Shown here one piece after another: positions 15,603 through 24,494 of a DNA stretch of 59,080 nucleotides. Source of the DNA: Pseudomonadota bacterium. GTDB taxonomy: Bacteria; Pseudomonadota; Alphaproteobacteria; Rhizobiales; Beijerinckiaceae. The notes below the pieces were generated by a model. That model did not search any database and was not told the origin of the DNA. It was given only the letters and a program-made list of their open reading frames with translations. Numbering within the stretch: the stretch's first letter is position 1; each line of letters starts with the position of its first letter. The position numbers and the translations under genes were made by a program. Where the stretch lies: contig JAEXGT010000068.1 of the NCBI GenBank assembly GCA_023450615.1, positions 1 to 59,080 of the forward strand, in the 5' to 3' direction.

Positions 15603-15707
15603 TAGAGCATCGAACGCAAAAGTGGGCACCGGTTTTGCGTGAAAAGATGCGCCAAACCAAAAGCTTCAAGCAGGGGACGTGAGTTCGATTTCACGTCCGA
15701 TGCTTTA
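15603..15707. mobile_element. MITE-like element, copy 2 (105 bp, TA-flanked)
   Basis: Begins TAGAGCATCGAACGCAAAA and ends with a complement-related TTTCACGTCCGATGCTTTA, giving terminal inverted repeats that match at 15 of 19 positions and are bounded by TA. Internal hairpins: ACGCAAAA/TTTTGCGT, and GGACGTGA/TCACGTCC. The last three bases are the gltX stop codon on the other strand. Copy 1 is at 11570-11686. Confidence 0.7.
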
Positions 15708-17045
15708 AGCCGCCTGCCCTGCCAGACGCGCCTTCGCACGCTCAGGGCCGATCAGCGGCAAGAGACTTGCAAGTTCGGGCCCGTGATCGAGACCGGTGAG
15801 CGCAAGGCGCAACGGCATGAACAGCGCCTTGCCCTTCACGCCGGTCTTCGTCTTCACCGCTTCCGTCCAGGCCTTCCAGGTGGATGCGTCCCACGGCCCT
15901 TCCGGCAGCATCCCGGCGGCCGCATCGATGAAAGCGCGATCCTCGATCACCGGCGTCACTGGACCGAACACGACCTTCGCCCATTCCGCCACATCCTGCA
16001 CCTTCGTGAGGTTGCCGCGCACGGCATTCCAGAACACCTCGCCCAGATCCGCACCGAGCTTGATGAGACGCTCACGCACGGTGTCGTAGGGCATCTCGTG
16101 GATGAGGCGTGCGTTCAGGTGCTCCAGCTCGCTTTCGTCGAACTTCGCGGGGGCGCGGGAGATGTGGGCGAAGTCGATGAGCTTGGCGAGCTCGTTCAGA
16201 TCCGCCACCGGACGCACCGCTTCCGCCGAGCCGACGAGCACCGCGAGCGAGGCCACCGCCTGCGGCTCCAGCCCCGCATCGCGCAGGCCCTTCACGGAGA
16301 GATGGCCGAGACGCTTGGAAAGCCCCTCGCCGCTCGCCGTGATCAGCAGGCTGTGATGGACGAAGGTGGGGATCGGCGCGCCCAGCGCCTCGAAGATCTG
16401 GATCTGCACCGCCGTGTTGGTGACATGGTCCTCGCCGCGGATCACATGGGTGATCCTGAGCTCGATATCGTCCACGACCGATGGAAGCGTGTAGAGATAG
16501 GTGCCATCCTCGCGCACCAGCACGGGATCGGACAGCGAGCCGCAATCCACGTGGCAATCGCCGCGCACGAGATCCTTCCACGCCACATTGGTGTGATCGA
16601 GCCGGAAGCGCCAATGGGGCCTGCGGCCCTCGGCCTCGAGGTTCTTGCGATCCTCGTCCGTGAGCTTCAACGCCGCGCGGTCGTAGATCGGCGGCAGCCC
16701 GCGGGCGAGCTGGCGCTTGCGGCGGAACTCAAGCTCCTCCGGCGTCTCGTAGCAGGCATAGAGACGGCCCATGGCCTTCAGCCGTTCGGCGGCCGCATCG
16801 TAGAGATCGAAACGCTCGGACTGGCGCACGGTCACATCCGGCGGGATGCCGAGCCATTTGAGGTCGGTCTCGATGGAATCCGCGTATTCCTGCTTCGAGC
16901 GCGCCAGATCGGTATCGTCGAAGCGCAGGATGAAGACGCCCCCCTCCCGGCGCGCGAAGAGCGCGTTGAGCAGGGCCACGCGGGTGTTGCCGATATGAAT
17001 GTGCCCGGTCGGAGACGGGGCGAAACGAACGATGGGCTTGGACAT
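15705..17045 (-). CDS. gltX: glutamyl-tRNA synthetase (or Glu-tRNA-Gln synthetase paralogue)
   Basis: A 446-residue class I synthetase starting MSKPIVRFAPSPTGHIHIGNTR (HIGH-type motif). The second signature reads GEGLSKRLG, lacking the first Lys of KLSKR but keeping SKR, as is common in one of the two alphaproteobacterial GltX types. Many members of this group carry two copies, one specialised for mischarging tRNA-Gln ahead of GatCAB; which one this is cannot be decided here. The stop codon TAA is supplied by the end of the repeat element at 15603-15707. Confidence 0.93.
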   Translation of the reverse strand: MSKPIVRFAPSPTGHIHIGNTRVALLNALFARREGGVFILRFDDTDLARSKQEYADSIETDLKWLGIPPDVTVRQSERFDLYDAAAERLKAMGRLYACYETPEELEFRRKRQLARGLPPIYDRAALKLTDEDRKNLEAEGRRPHWRFRLDHTNVAWKDLVRGDCHVDCGSLSDPVLVREDGTYLYTLPSVVDDIELRITHVIRGEDHVTNTAVQIQIFEALGAPIPTFVHHSLLITASGEGLSKRLGHLSVKGLRDAGLEPQAVASLAVLVGSAEAVRPVADLNELAKLIDFAHISRAPAKFDESELEHLNARLIHEMPYDTVRERLIKLGADLGEVFWNAVRGNLTKVQDVAEWAKVVFGPVTPVIEDRAFIDAAAGMLPEGPWDASTWKAWTEAVKTKTGVKGKALFMPLRLALTGLDHGPELASLLPLIGPERAKARLAGQAA

Positions 17046-17103
17046 GGGCCAACCCTATGACGAAGGGAGCGCGGCGGCGCAAGGGGCCGCGCTCAGGGAA
17101 AGA

Positions 17104-18837
17104 TCAAACATCCATCGAGCCGGTGCGCGGCTTGCCCATGGCGCGTTCCAGAGCCTCATCATTCCGGTGGGCGACGAGGCCCTGGTCCCGGAAGCGGTTC
17201 ACGATGGGATAGCGGCGGTCGCGGCCGAAATTCTTGCGGGTGACCTTGACGCCCGGCGCCGATTGGCGGCGCTTGTATTCGGCGAGGTAGAGCAGGCGTT
17301 CCACCTTCTTCACCACTTCGAGGTCATAGCCCTTGGCGACGATCTCGGAAACGCGAAGCTCCTGCTCCACGAGGCCGCGCAGGATTTCGTCGAGGTCTTC
17401 GTAGGGCGGCAGGGAATCCTGGTCCTTCTGGTCCTCGCGCAGTTCCGCGCTCGGGGCCTTGGTGAGGATATTCTCGGGGATGACGATGCCGTCCGGCCCC
17501 AACGCGCCCTTCGGCTTCCAGCGGTTGCGGAGCGCGGAGAGCGAAAAGACCTCCATCTTGTAGAGGTCCTTGATCGGATTGAAGCCGCCGTTCATGTCGC
17601 CATAGATCGTGGCGTAGCCCACCGACATTTCGGATTTGTTGCCGGTGGTGACCACCATGCCGCCGAACTTGTTCGAGATCGCCATGAGGATCGTGCCGCG
17701 CGCGCGGCTCTGGAGGTTTTCCTCCGTGATGTCGCGCTCCCTGCCCTGGAACAGCGGCTGGAGCGCCGCCTCGAACCCCTCCACGGGTTCCGCGATGGGC
17801 AGGATGTCGTAGCGCACGCCGAGCGCGCGGGCGCATTCCTCCGCATCCTTGAGCGACTCGCTCGAGGTGTAGCGATAGGGCAGCATCACGCAATGCACGC
17901 GCCCCGCGCCGAGCGCGTCCACCGCCATGGCGGCGCAGATGGCGGAATCGATGCCGCCGGAGAGGCCGAGCACCACGCCGGGGAAGCGGTTCTTCTCCAC
18001 GTAATCGCGAAGGCCGAGCATGCAGGCGGTATAATCCGCTTGCCCACCCTCCTCGACCGTGTGCATGGGAGCCTCGCGGCAGGCCCAGCCCTCGGCGCCC
18101 TTCTCCCAGACGGTGAGGACGATCGCTTCCTCGAAGGCCGGAAGCTGGCCCGCAAGCGAGCAATCGGCATTGAGAATGAAGGACGCGCCGTCGAACACCA
18201 GCTCGTCCTGACCGCCGACCATGTTGAGATAGACGAGCGGCAGGCCGCTCTCGGTCACGCGGGCGGTGGCGATGCTGAAACGCTCGTCCGTCTTGCCGCG
18301 ATGATAGGGCGAGCCGTTCGGCACCAGCAGCAGCTCGGCGCCCGTCTCGGCGAGGCACTCGACCACGTCGCCGGTCCAGATGTCCTCGCAGACCGGAATG
18401 CCGATGCGGATGCCGCGGAAATTCACCGGACCCGGCAGCGGACCGGCATCGAAATTGCGCTTCTCGTCGAACACGTCGTAGTTCGGCAGGTCCACCTTGT
18501 AGCGCACGGTGATCTGGCCGTTATCGAGGAGCGCATAGGCATTGTAGAGGTCGTCGCCCTCGCGCCATGGCAGGCCGATGAGCATGCCCGGGCCGCCATC
18601 CTCCGTTTCATGGGCAAGACGTTCCAGCGCCGCGCGGCACACATCCTGGAAGGCGGGCTTGAGCACCAGATCCTCGGCCGGATAGGCCGCGAGGAACTGC
18701 TCCGGGAACATGATGAGGTCGGCCCCCATGCGGGCGGCCTCGGCGCGGGCGTCACGAGCCTTCTGCTCGTTACCGGCCACATCGCCGACGATGGGGTTGA
18801 GCTGCGCGAGAGCGATCTTGAGAATGTTCTGAGCCAT
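17104..18837 (-). CDS. nadE: glutamine-dependent NAD+ synthetase
   Basis: A 577-residue two-domain enzyme making NAD+ from deamido-NAD+ with glutamine as ammonia source. The N-terminal nitrilase-fold glutaminase has the expected Glu (MFPEQF, about 46), Lys (RYKVDLPNYDVF) and nucleophile Cys150 (GIPVCEDIW). The C-terminal synthetase has the ATP loop LGLSGGIDSAICAAMAVD. The ATG at 18837 (MAQNILKIALAQLNP) is where homology begins; a longer frame from 18897 adds 20 residues. It follows gltX on the same strand with a 58-base gap. Confidence 0.95.
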   Translation of the reverse strand: MAQNILKIALAQLNPIVGDVAGNEQKARDARAEAARMGADLIMFPEQFLAAYPAEDLVLKPAFQDVCRAALERLAHETEDGGPGMLIGLPWREGDDLYNAYALLDNGQITVRYKVDLPNYDVFDEKRNFDAGPLPGPVNFRGIRIGIPVCEDIWTGDVVECLAETGAELLLVPNGSPYHRGKTDERFSIATARVTESGLPLVYLNMVGGQDELVFDGASFILNADCSLAGQLPAFEEAIVLTVWEKGAEGWACREAPMHTVEEGGQADYTACMLGLRDYVEKNRFPGVVLGLSGGIDSAICAAMAVDALGAGRVHCVMLPYRYTSSESLKDAEECARALGVRYDILPIAEPVEGFEAALQPLFQGRERDITEENLQSRARGTILMAISNKFGGMVVTTGNKSEMSVGYATIYGDMNGGFNPIKDLYKMEVFSLSALRNRWKPKGALGPDGIVIPENILTKAPSAELREDQKDQDSLPPYEDLDEILRGLVEQELRVSEIVAKGYDLEVVKKVERLLYLAEYKRRQSAPGVKVTRKNFGRDRRYPIVNRFRDQGLVAHRNDEALERAMGKPRTGSMDV

Positions 18838-19012
18838 GGCACCCGCAGACTTAGCGCGCAGTCCGGTGCGCAGCAATGATTCCCGTACGCTTTCCATACC
18901 TCTTAAGACGCGAGAGGGGCAGCACGGGCCGATAGCGTTTTCTGCTCAAGCTTTATTGGAACCCGTAACAGCTCAGTTCGTTGTCCCAACACGAAATACA
19001 TGGGAGACTGAC

Positions 19013-19096
19013 ATGCTAAAAGGCGGCCTTCTTTGGCTCATCGGCATTCCGCTGCCGATCATTCTTATTCTCTTCTTCATGGGCTGGCTGAGTTAA
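19013..19096 (+). CDS. 27-residue single-pass membrane peptide
   Basis: ATG at 19013 with GGGAG six bases upstream opens a 27-codon frame, MLKGGLLWLIGIPLPIILI plus LFFMGWLS. Nearly all of it is one hydrophobic helix with a central Pro pair. A perfect intrinsic terminator follows 35 bases after the stop, so the unit looks like a complete monocistronic gene. From memory, near-identical short peptides occur in many Rhizobiales, which would argue for function, but this needs a search. No function known. Confidence 0.7.
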   Translation: MLKGGLLWLIGIPLPIILILFFMGWLS

Positions 19097-19131
19097 GCCG
19101 CAATACAAGTAGAGTTGCGTATGCGTAAAAT

Positions 19132-19159
19132 AAAAGGGGCGCCTGGGGGCGCCCCTTTT
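19132..19159. terminator. bidirectional intrinsic terminator
   Basis: A perfect 12-bp stem (AAAAGGGGCGCC pairing with GGCGCCCCTTTT) around the loop TGGG. The flanking A and T runs let it serve both the small peptide gene from the left and the DAHP synthase gene from the right. Confidence 0.9.
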
Positions 19160-19166
19160 CTTCGTT

Positions 19167-20552
19167 TTATTCAGCCGCCATGGCGGCGGGTCGTTCCCTT
19201 GATTGGCGCTCGCGCTTGACCAGCTCCGAGGTCAGGAACGCGATTTCCAGCGCCTGCTCCGCGTTGAGGCGCGGGTCGCAATAGGTGTGGTAGCGGTCCG
19301 AGAGGTCCGCATCGGTGAGCGCGCGGGCGCCGCCGGTGCATTCCGTCACGTTCTTGCCGGTCATCTCCAGGTGGATGCCGCCCGCATGGGTGCCTTCCGC
19401 CTGATGGATGGCGAAGAAGTCCCTCACCTCGCCCATGACGCGCTCGAAGGGGCGCGTCTTGAAGCCGGAAGCGGCCTTGATCGTGTTGCCGTGCATCGGG
19501 TCGCAGGACCACACCACCGTGCGGCCTTCCTTCTGCACCGCGCGGATCAGGGCCGGCAGGTGATCGGCAACCTTGTCCGCGCCGAAGCGGCAGATCAGGG
19601 TGAGACGCCCGGCCTCGTCCTCGGGGTTGAGGGTGTCGATGAGCTTGAGCAGGTTGTCCGCCGTGAGCGACGGGCCGCATTTGAGGCCGATCGGGTTCTT
19701 GATGCCGCGCATGTATTCCACATGGGCGTGGTCGAGCTGGCGGGTGCGGTCGCCGATCCACACCATGTGGCCGGAGGTGGCGTACCAGTCGCCGGTGGTG
19801 GAATCCACGCGGGTCAGGGCCTCCTCGTAGCCGAGCAGCAGGGCCTCGTGGCTGGTGTAGAAATCCGTCGAGCGCATCTCGGGATGCGTCTCGGGATCGA
19901 TGCCGATGGCCCGCATGAAGTTCAGGCTCTCGGTGATGCGTTCGGCCAGCTCGCTGTAGCGCGAGGATTGCGGCGAATCCTTCACGAAGCCGAGCATCCA
20001 GCGATGGGCGTTCTCGAGGTTCGCATAGCCGCCGGTGGCGAAGGCGCGGATCAGGTTGAGCGTCGCGGCCGATTGGCGATAGGCCATGAGCTGGCGACGC
20101 GGATCGGGCATGCGCGCTTCAGGCGTGAAGGCGATGTCGCTGATGATGTCGCCGCGATAGCTCGGAAGCTCCACGCCGTCGATGGTCTCGGTCGGGGCCG
20201 AGCGCGGCTTGGCGAACTGGCCTGCCACGCGGCCGATCTTCACCACAGGCGAGCCGCCCGCATAGGTGAGCACCACGGACATCTGCAGGAACAGGCGGAA
20301 AAAATCGCGGATATTGTCGGCGGAATGCTCGGCGAAGCTCTCGGCGCAGTCGCCGCCCTGGAGCAGGAAAGCCTCCCCCTTGGCCACTTTCGCCAGATCG
20401 CGCTTCAGCTTGCGGGCCTCGCCTGCAAAAACGAGCGGAGGAAAGCCTGCGAGCTGCTGCTCGACGCTCTCAAGTGCCTCTTGGTCCGGAAAGGCCGGAA
20501 CCTGCTGGATAGGCTTGTTTCTCCAGCTATCGGGCGTCCACCGCTCAGTCAT
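19167..20552 (-). CDS. class II 3-deoxy-7-phosphoheptulonate synthase
   Basis: A 461-residue plant/actinobacterial-type DAHP synthase, the first step of the shikimate pathway (phosphoenolpyruvate plus erythrose 4-phosphate). Diagnostic stretches include LLQGGDCAESF, PLSYRGD-like ELPSYRGDIIS, IKNPIGLKCGPSL and VVWSCDPMHGNT. It is unrelated in sequence to the E. coli AroFGH class I enzymes. The ATG at 20552 has GGGAG upstream; homology starts with RWTPDSWR, right after it. It ends at a strong bidirectional terminator. Confidence 0.95.
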   Translation of the reverse strand: MTERWTPDSWRNKPIQQVPAFPDQEALESVEQQLAGFPPLVFAGEARKLKRDLAKVAKGEAFLLQGGDCAESFAEHSADNIRDFFRLFLQMSVVLTYAGGSPVVKIGRVAGQFAKPRSAPTETIDGVELPSYRGDIISDIAFTPEARMPDPRRQLMAYRQSAATLNLIRAFATGGYANLENAHRWMLGFVKDSPQSSRYSELAERITESLNFMRAIGIDPETHPEMRSTDFYTSHEALLLGYEEALTRVDSTTGDWYATSGHMVWIGDRTRQLDHAHVEYMRGIKNPIGLKCGPSLTADNLLKLIDTLNPEDEAGRLTLICRFGADKVADHLPALIRAVQKEGRTVVWSCDPMHGNTIKAASGFKTRPFERVMGEVRDFFAIHQAEGTHAGGIHLEMTGKNVTECTGGARALTDADLSDRYHTYCDPRLNAEQALEIAFLTSELVKRERQSRERPAAMAAE

Positions 20553-20676
20553 GACACTAACTCCCGTGTCGTTTGTATCCTCTCGTGCACCGCAACAAGC
20601 GGCACGAAAGGGCACCTATACACGACATAAACAAAAAGGCGAGTGCCGAAAGGCCGCGACCTTTTTATGAGGAGCA

Positions 20677-22062
20677 TCACCCCACGGCCACCGGCTTCTT
20701 GACCACCAGCGGCGTACGCATGGTCACCAGCTCCTCTGCGGCGGTGGGATGAACGGCCACGGTGCGGTCGAAATCGGCCTTGGTGGCCCCCATGGTGACG
20801 GCGACGCCCGCGAGCTGGATCATCTCCCCCGCATCGTGCCCCATGATGTGGACCCCCACGACCTTGTCGCTGGCCTTGTCGACGATGAGCTTCATGAGAA
20901 CCCGCTCGGCGCTGCCCGACACGGTGGCCTTCATGGGACGGAAGGACGTCCGGTAGACGTCGATATCTCCATAGATCGCCCGCGCGGCATCCTCCCCGTA
21001 GCCGATCACGCCGATCTCAGGGGTCGAGAACACCGCCGTGGGGATCAGGTCATGGTCGATGATGGTTGGCCGGTCGCCGAAGACCGTGTCGGCGAAGGCG
21101 TGGCCCTCGCGGATGGCGATGGGCGTCAGGTTCGCCCGGTTGGTCACGTCGCCGACCGCATAGATCGAGGGAATGAGGGTCTGGGAATAGGCATCGACCG
21201 GGATCGCGCCGACCTCATCGACGGCAATCCCCGCCTTCTCCAGGCCGAGCCCTTTCGTGTTCGGGCGTCGCCCGGTGGCGACGAGCACCTGATCGACGGT
21301 CACGACGGAGCCGTCGGACAATGTCGCGGCGATGCCGTCAGCCGCCTTGTCGAGGCGCGTCAGGGTTTTCTGGAGCGCCAGATCGATCCCGCGCCGCGCA
21401 TAGGCCTCGCCGAGCGCATCGCGGATATCCTCGTCGAAACCGCGCAGGAGCTTGTCGCCCCTGTGAAGAAGGGTCACATGGCTGCCGAGGCCCGCGAAGA
21501 TTCCGGCGAACTCCACGGCGATGTAGCCGCCGCCGACGATCATGATGCGCTTCGGCTGGGTTTCGAGATGGAAGACCTCGTTGGAGGTGATGCCGAGTTC
21601 CCCGCCGGGAATGGGCGGGTCCATCGTCGGATGAGCCCCCACCGCCACGAGGATGTAGCGGGCGCGGATGCGGGCCCCGGTCTTGAGGACATGGACCGTG
21701 TGCGCGTCCTCGATCACGGCGCGGCTGTTGACGATCTCGACACCGGACTTTTCGAGATTGGTGCGGTAGATCCCCTCCAGCCGGTCGATCTCCCTATCCT
21801 TGTTGCGGATCAGGGTAGCCCAATCGAAGCTCGGCTCGCCGACATTCCAGCCGAAGCCCGCCGCATCGTGGAAATCGTCGGCGAAGCGGCTGGCATAGAC
21901 CATCAGCTTCTTCGGCACGCAGCCCCGGATCACGCAGGTGCCGCCGACCCGGTACTCCTCCGCGATCATCACCTTCGCGCCATAGCCTGCCGCGATGCGG
22001 GCGGCACGGACCCCGCCCGACCCGGCTCCGATGACAAAGAGGTCGACATCGAACTGGGTCAT
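20677..22062 (-). CDS. gor: glutathione-disulfide reductase
   Basis: A 461-residue flavoprotein disulfide reductase. It has the FAD-binding VIGAGSGGVRAARIAAGYGA, the redox pair GGTCVIRGCVPKK (Cys-x4-Cys), a second Rossmann motif VGGGYIAVEFAGIFAGLG, and the C-terminal HPTAAEE with the active-site His-Glu. The GCVPKKLMVY variant matches the bacterial/plant NADPH-linked glutathione reductase group. The ATG at 22062 overlaps the TGA of the upstream O-antigen ligase gene (ATGA), an unusual partner for a cytosolic redox enzyme. Confidence 0.93.
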   Translation of the reverse strand: MTQFDVDLFVIGAGSGGVRAARIAAGYGAKVMIAEEYRVGGTCVIRGCVPKKLMVYASRFADDFHDAAGFGWNVGEPSFDWATLIRNKDREIDRLEGIYRTNLEKSGVEIVNSRAVIEDAHTVHVLKTGARIRARYILVAVGAHPTMDPPIPGGELGITSNEVFHLETQPKRIMIVGGGYIAVEFAGIFAGLGSHVTLLHRGDKLLRGFDEDIRDALGEAYARRGIDLALQKTLTRLDKAADGIAATLSDGSVVTVDQVLVATGRRPNTKGLGLEKAGIAVDEVGAIPVDAYSQTLIPSIYAVGDVTNRANLTPIAIREGHAFADTVFGDRPTIIDHDLIPTAVFSTPEIGVIGYGEDAARAIYGDIDVYRTSFRPMKATVSGSAERVLMKLIVDKASDKVVGVHIMGHDAGEMIQLAGVAVTMGATKADFDRTVAVHPTAAEELVTMRTPLVVKKPVAVG

Positions 22063-23300
22063 TGCTTGGTCTCCATATGAATGCGGCTGGCCGCTTCCAT
22101 CCATATAATGGCTGCGCCGAGGGATGCAGCCCACCAGCCCTGCCAAGCTCCGTGACCGACGAGGGACACGGGCACGATACCGGCGAGAAGCGCCAGCGAA
22201 GCGCTGCGGGTCAGGTGGGGCAGATGCCACATGGCCCGCAGGCAGAGGAAGGCGACCGCGAGGAAGAGCAGCGCCCCGACCAGTCCAAGTTCAACCCAGA
22301 TCTGCAGGATCGCATTGTGAGGATGCCCGATATTCAGCATCGGCCTGTGTTCGACCGGCACTTTCGACGCAACCTCCGTGTCGGGCATGCGCGGGCTCAC
22401 GCCGAAGCCGGTGCCCTTGAGGGGCTCTTCCCGCACCACTGCGCCGAAGCTCTGCCAGAGTTCCACCCGCTCCTTGGAATGGCCGGTCGCGAGCATCCGG
22501 TGCATTTCGGGAGTGATGAGCTGCGCCGAGATCGAGCCGATCAACGGGGACAGGACAACAGCCGCCAGGAACCCGATCACCGCCAGAACGAGGGTCAGGC
22601 GCGGGGCGTGCCACGCCAGAGGAAAGACCAGGCAGACGACGGCAAGCCCCAGAACGGCGGCATCGCTCTCGGATTGGATCGTCACCGCCACCAGGAACAG
22701 GGTCAGCCCCAGGCAATAGGCCCCTCCCGCCCTCTTCATGCTCAGGAACCAAACCATCAAAGGCACGCCCAGCATGAGAAGGGTCAGGACCGGACGGTTG
22801 AAGATGTAGGGATCGGAGCGCACGCCCAGGGCCTTGCGCAAGGCCATCCCGGTCTGGAGCTCGGCCAGGATGATGAGCCCGGCGAGCACGAAGGCCCCTG
22901 TCAGGAAAGCGAAGACCCGCGGCGTCAGTCGCTGGGGCAAGGTCAGCGCCAGCACCGCGGCAGCGGCGATCGGCAACCAGAATTCCCCGAAGGCCCGCAG
23001 GGAAACGCCCCGGAACTCGCTCCAGCCGATGGAGACGGCGCACCAGCCGAAGAACGCCAGGACGGCGATCCCCAACGGCGAGATCAATGTTGCGGAGAAC
23101 TCCCGCCAGAAGGCCCGGGCCCGGCCCTCGAGGCCGGTCGCCACCAGACAGAGACAGGCGCTCAGAATGACGAACACGGGGCTCGACCGGTGGGCGATGG
23201 CCATGCCCACGGGCATCACGACGAAGCTCACCGTGGCGGCGCGCCAGAACCCCTCGGCAAGGCGCTGCCGAGAACCGGTGGTGGTGACGGTGGATGTCAT
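22059..23300 (-). CDS. O-antigen ligase/polymerase family membrane protein
   Basis: A 413-residue integral membrane protein with about 10-12 hydrophobic segments and a large periplasmic loop containing GHSKERVELWQSF and HPHNAILQIWVELG. These are the conserved features of the Wzy/WaaL (Wzy_C) family that joins or polymerises surface polysaccharide. No glycosyltransferase or other LPS genes are nearby, so it is a lone family member and the acceptor is unknown. It is divergent from tctC and is translationally coupled to gor downstream. Confidence 0.88.
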   Translation of the reverse strand: MTSTVTTTGSRQRLAEGFWRAATVSFVVMPVGMAIAHRSSPVFVILSACLCLVATGLEGRARAFWREFSATLISPLGIAVLAFFGWCAVSIGWSEFRGVSLRAFGEFWLPIAAAAVLALTLPQRLTPRVFAFLTGAFVLAGLIILAELQTGMALRKALGVRSDPYIFNRPVLTLLMLGVPLMVWFLSMKRAGGAYCLGLTLFLVAVTIQSESDAAVLGLAVVCLVFPLAWHAPRLTLVLAVIGFLAAVVLSPLIGSISAQLITPEMHRMLATGHSKERVELWQSFGAVVREEPLKGTGFGVSPRMPDTEVASKVPVEHRPMLNIGHPHNAILQIWVELGLVGALLFLAVAFLCLRAMWHLPHLTRSASLALLAGIVPVSLVGHGAWQGWWAASLGAAIIWMEAASRIHMETKQ

Positions 23301-23453
23301 GAAAACTTTGGTTCGGAGTTGAAACTGTCGGAAGCTCTTACGCCAAGGTTCAACAGCGATAAAGAACCCAAGTGCTTGCCCCTTCGGAAAAGCGCCTTTA
23401 CCGTCTGCGCAGCACGCTGTGACGTGACGTTAAGTCTCATGGAGGAAACAAGA

Positions 23454-24425
23454 ATGACTCACATTCGCAAAAGCCTATGGCGCGGCGCCCTGGTTGCGGC
23501 TGCCGTCGCAGGCTTCGTGACATCGGCTGCGGCCCAGATGGAACTGAAGATCATGGCCCCGGCAGCGCCCGGCGGCGGCTGGGACCAGACCGCCCGCTCC
23601 ATGCAGCAGGCCTTCACCCAGGCCGGTATCGCCAAGAGCGCGCAGGTCACCAACGTTCCCGGCGCGGGCGGCTCCATCGGCATCGCCCAGCTCGTGAACA
23701 ACTCCAAGGGCGACGGCAACCAGCTCATGGTGATGGGCTACGTGATGGTGGGCGCTCTGCTGACCAACAAGTCGCCGATCACCCTCGACCAGACGACCCC
23801 TATCGCCCGCCTGACCACCGAATACGAGGCGATCGTCGTTCCCACCGATTCCCCGATCAAGAATGCCAAGGATCTGGCTGCCGCCATCAAGGCGGATCCG
23901 GCGAAGGTCACCTGGGCCGGCGGCTCGGCCGGCGGCGTCGACCACATCGCCGCGGCGCTCTTCGCCAAGGCCGCGGGCGCCGATCCGACCAAGATCAACT
24001 ACATCCCCTTCTCCGGCGGCGGCGAGGCTCTCGCAGCCATCCTCGGCGGCAAGGTAACTGCCGGCATCTCCGGCTATGGCGAGTTCGAAAGCCAGATCAA
24101 GGCGGGCAAGCTGCGCCTCATCGGCCTGACGACCCCTGCCGACAAGGCAACGGCGGACCTGCCCTCCATCAAGGCGCAGGGCGTCGATCTTGAGATCGCC
24201 AACTGGCGCGCGGTCGTCGCTCCTCCCGGCATCTCCGCCGACCAGAAGAAGGCTCTGACGGAAGCCGTCGACAAGCTGGCGAAGTCCAAGGAGTGGCAGG
24301 AGATCCTGAAGGCGAAGGGCTGGGAAGACGCCTACATGTCCGGCGACGCGTTCACGAAGACCCTGAACGACGAGATCGCCCGCACGAAGGAAGTCCTGAC
24401 CGCCGTGGGTCTGGTGAAGTCCTGA
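23454..24425 (+). CDS. tctC: tripartite tricarboxylate transporter, periplasmic binding protein
   Basis: A 323-residue TctC-family solute-binding protein with a signal peptide (MTHIRKSLWRGALVAAAVAG...SAAAQ). The mature part shows IMAPAAPGGGWDQTARS and NVPGAGGSIGIAQL, the family's carboxylate-binding loops. It delivers a tricarboxylate such as citrate, or another carboxylate, to the TctAB permease encoded just downstream. A strong ribosome site GGAGG lies eight bases before the ATG. A hairpin terminator between this gene and tctB should give extra binding protein relative to permease. Confidence 0.93.
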   Translation: MTHIRKSLWRGALVAAAVAGFVTSAAAQMELKIMAPAAPGGGWDQTARSMQQAFTQAGIAKSAQVTNVPGAGGSIGIAQLVNNSKGDGNQLMVMGYVMVGALLTNKSPITLDQTTPIARLTTEYEAIVVPTDSPIKNAKDLAAAIKADPAKVTWAGGSAGGVDHIAAALFAKAAGADPTKINYIPFSGGGEALAAILGGKVTAGISGYGEFESQIKAGKLRLIGLTTPADKATADLPSIKAQGVDLEIANWRAVVAPPGISADQKKALTEAVDKLAKSKEWQEILKAKGWEDAYMSGDAFTKTLNDEIARTKEVLTAVGLVKS

Positions 24426-24448
24426 TTTTCAAGATAAATCCCATAGGG

Positions 24449-24484
24449 AGCGCCGCGTTCTTACGGAGCGCGGCGCTTCTTTTT
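24449..24484 (+). terminator. intercistronic terminator between tctC and tctB
   Basis: AGCGCCGCG (24449-24457) pairs with CGCGGCGCT (24469-24477) around a 10-base loop and is followed by TCTTTTT. It sits wholly between the tctC stop and the tctB start and should let only part of the transcription proceed. Confidence 0.8.
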
Positions 24485-24494
24485 AGGACATCCC

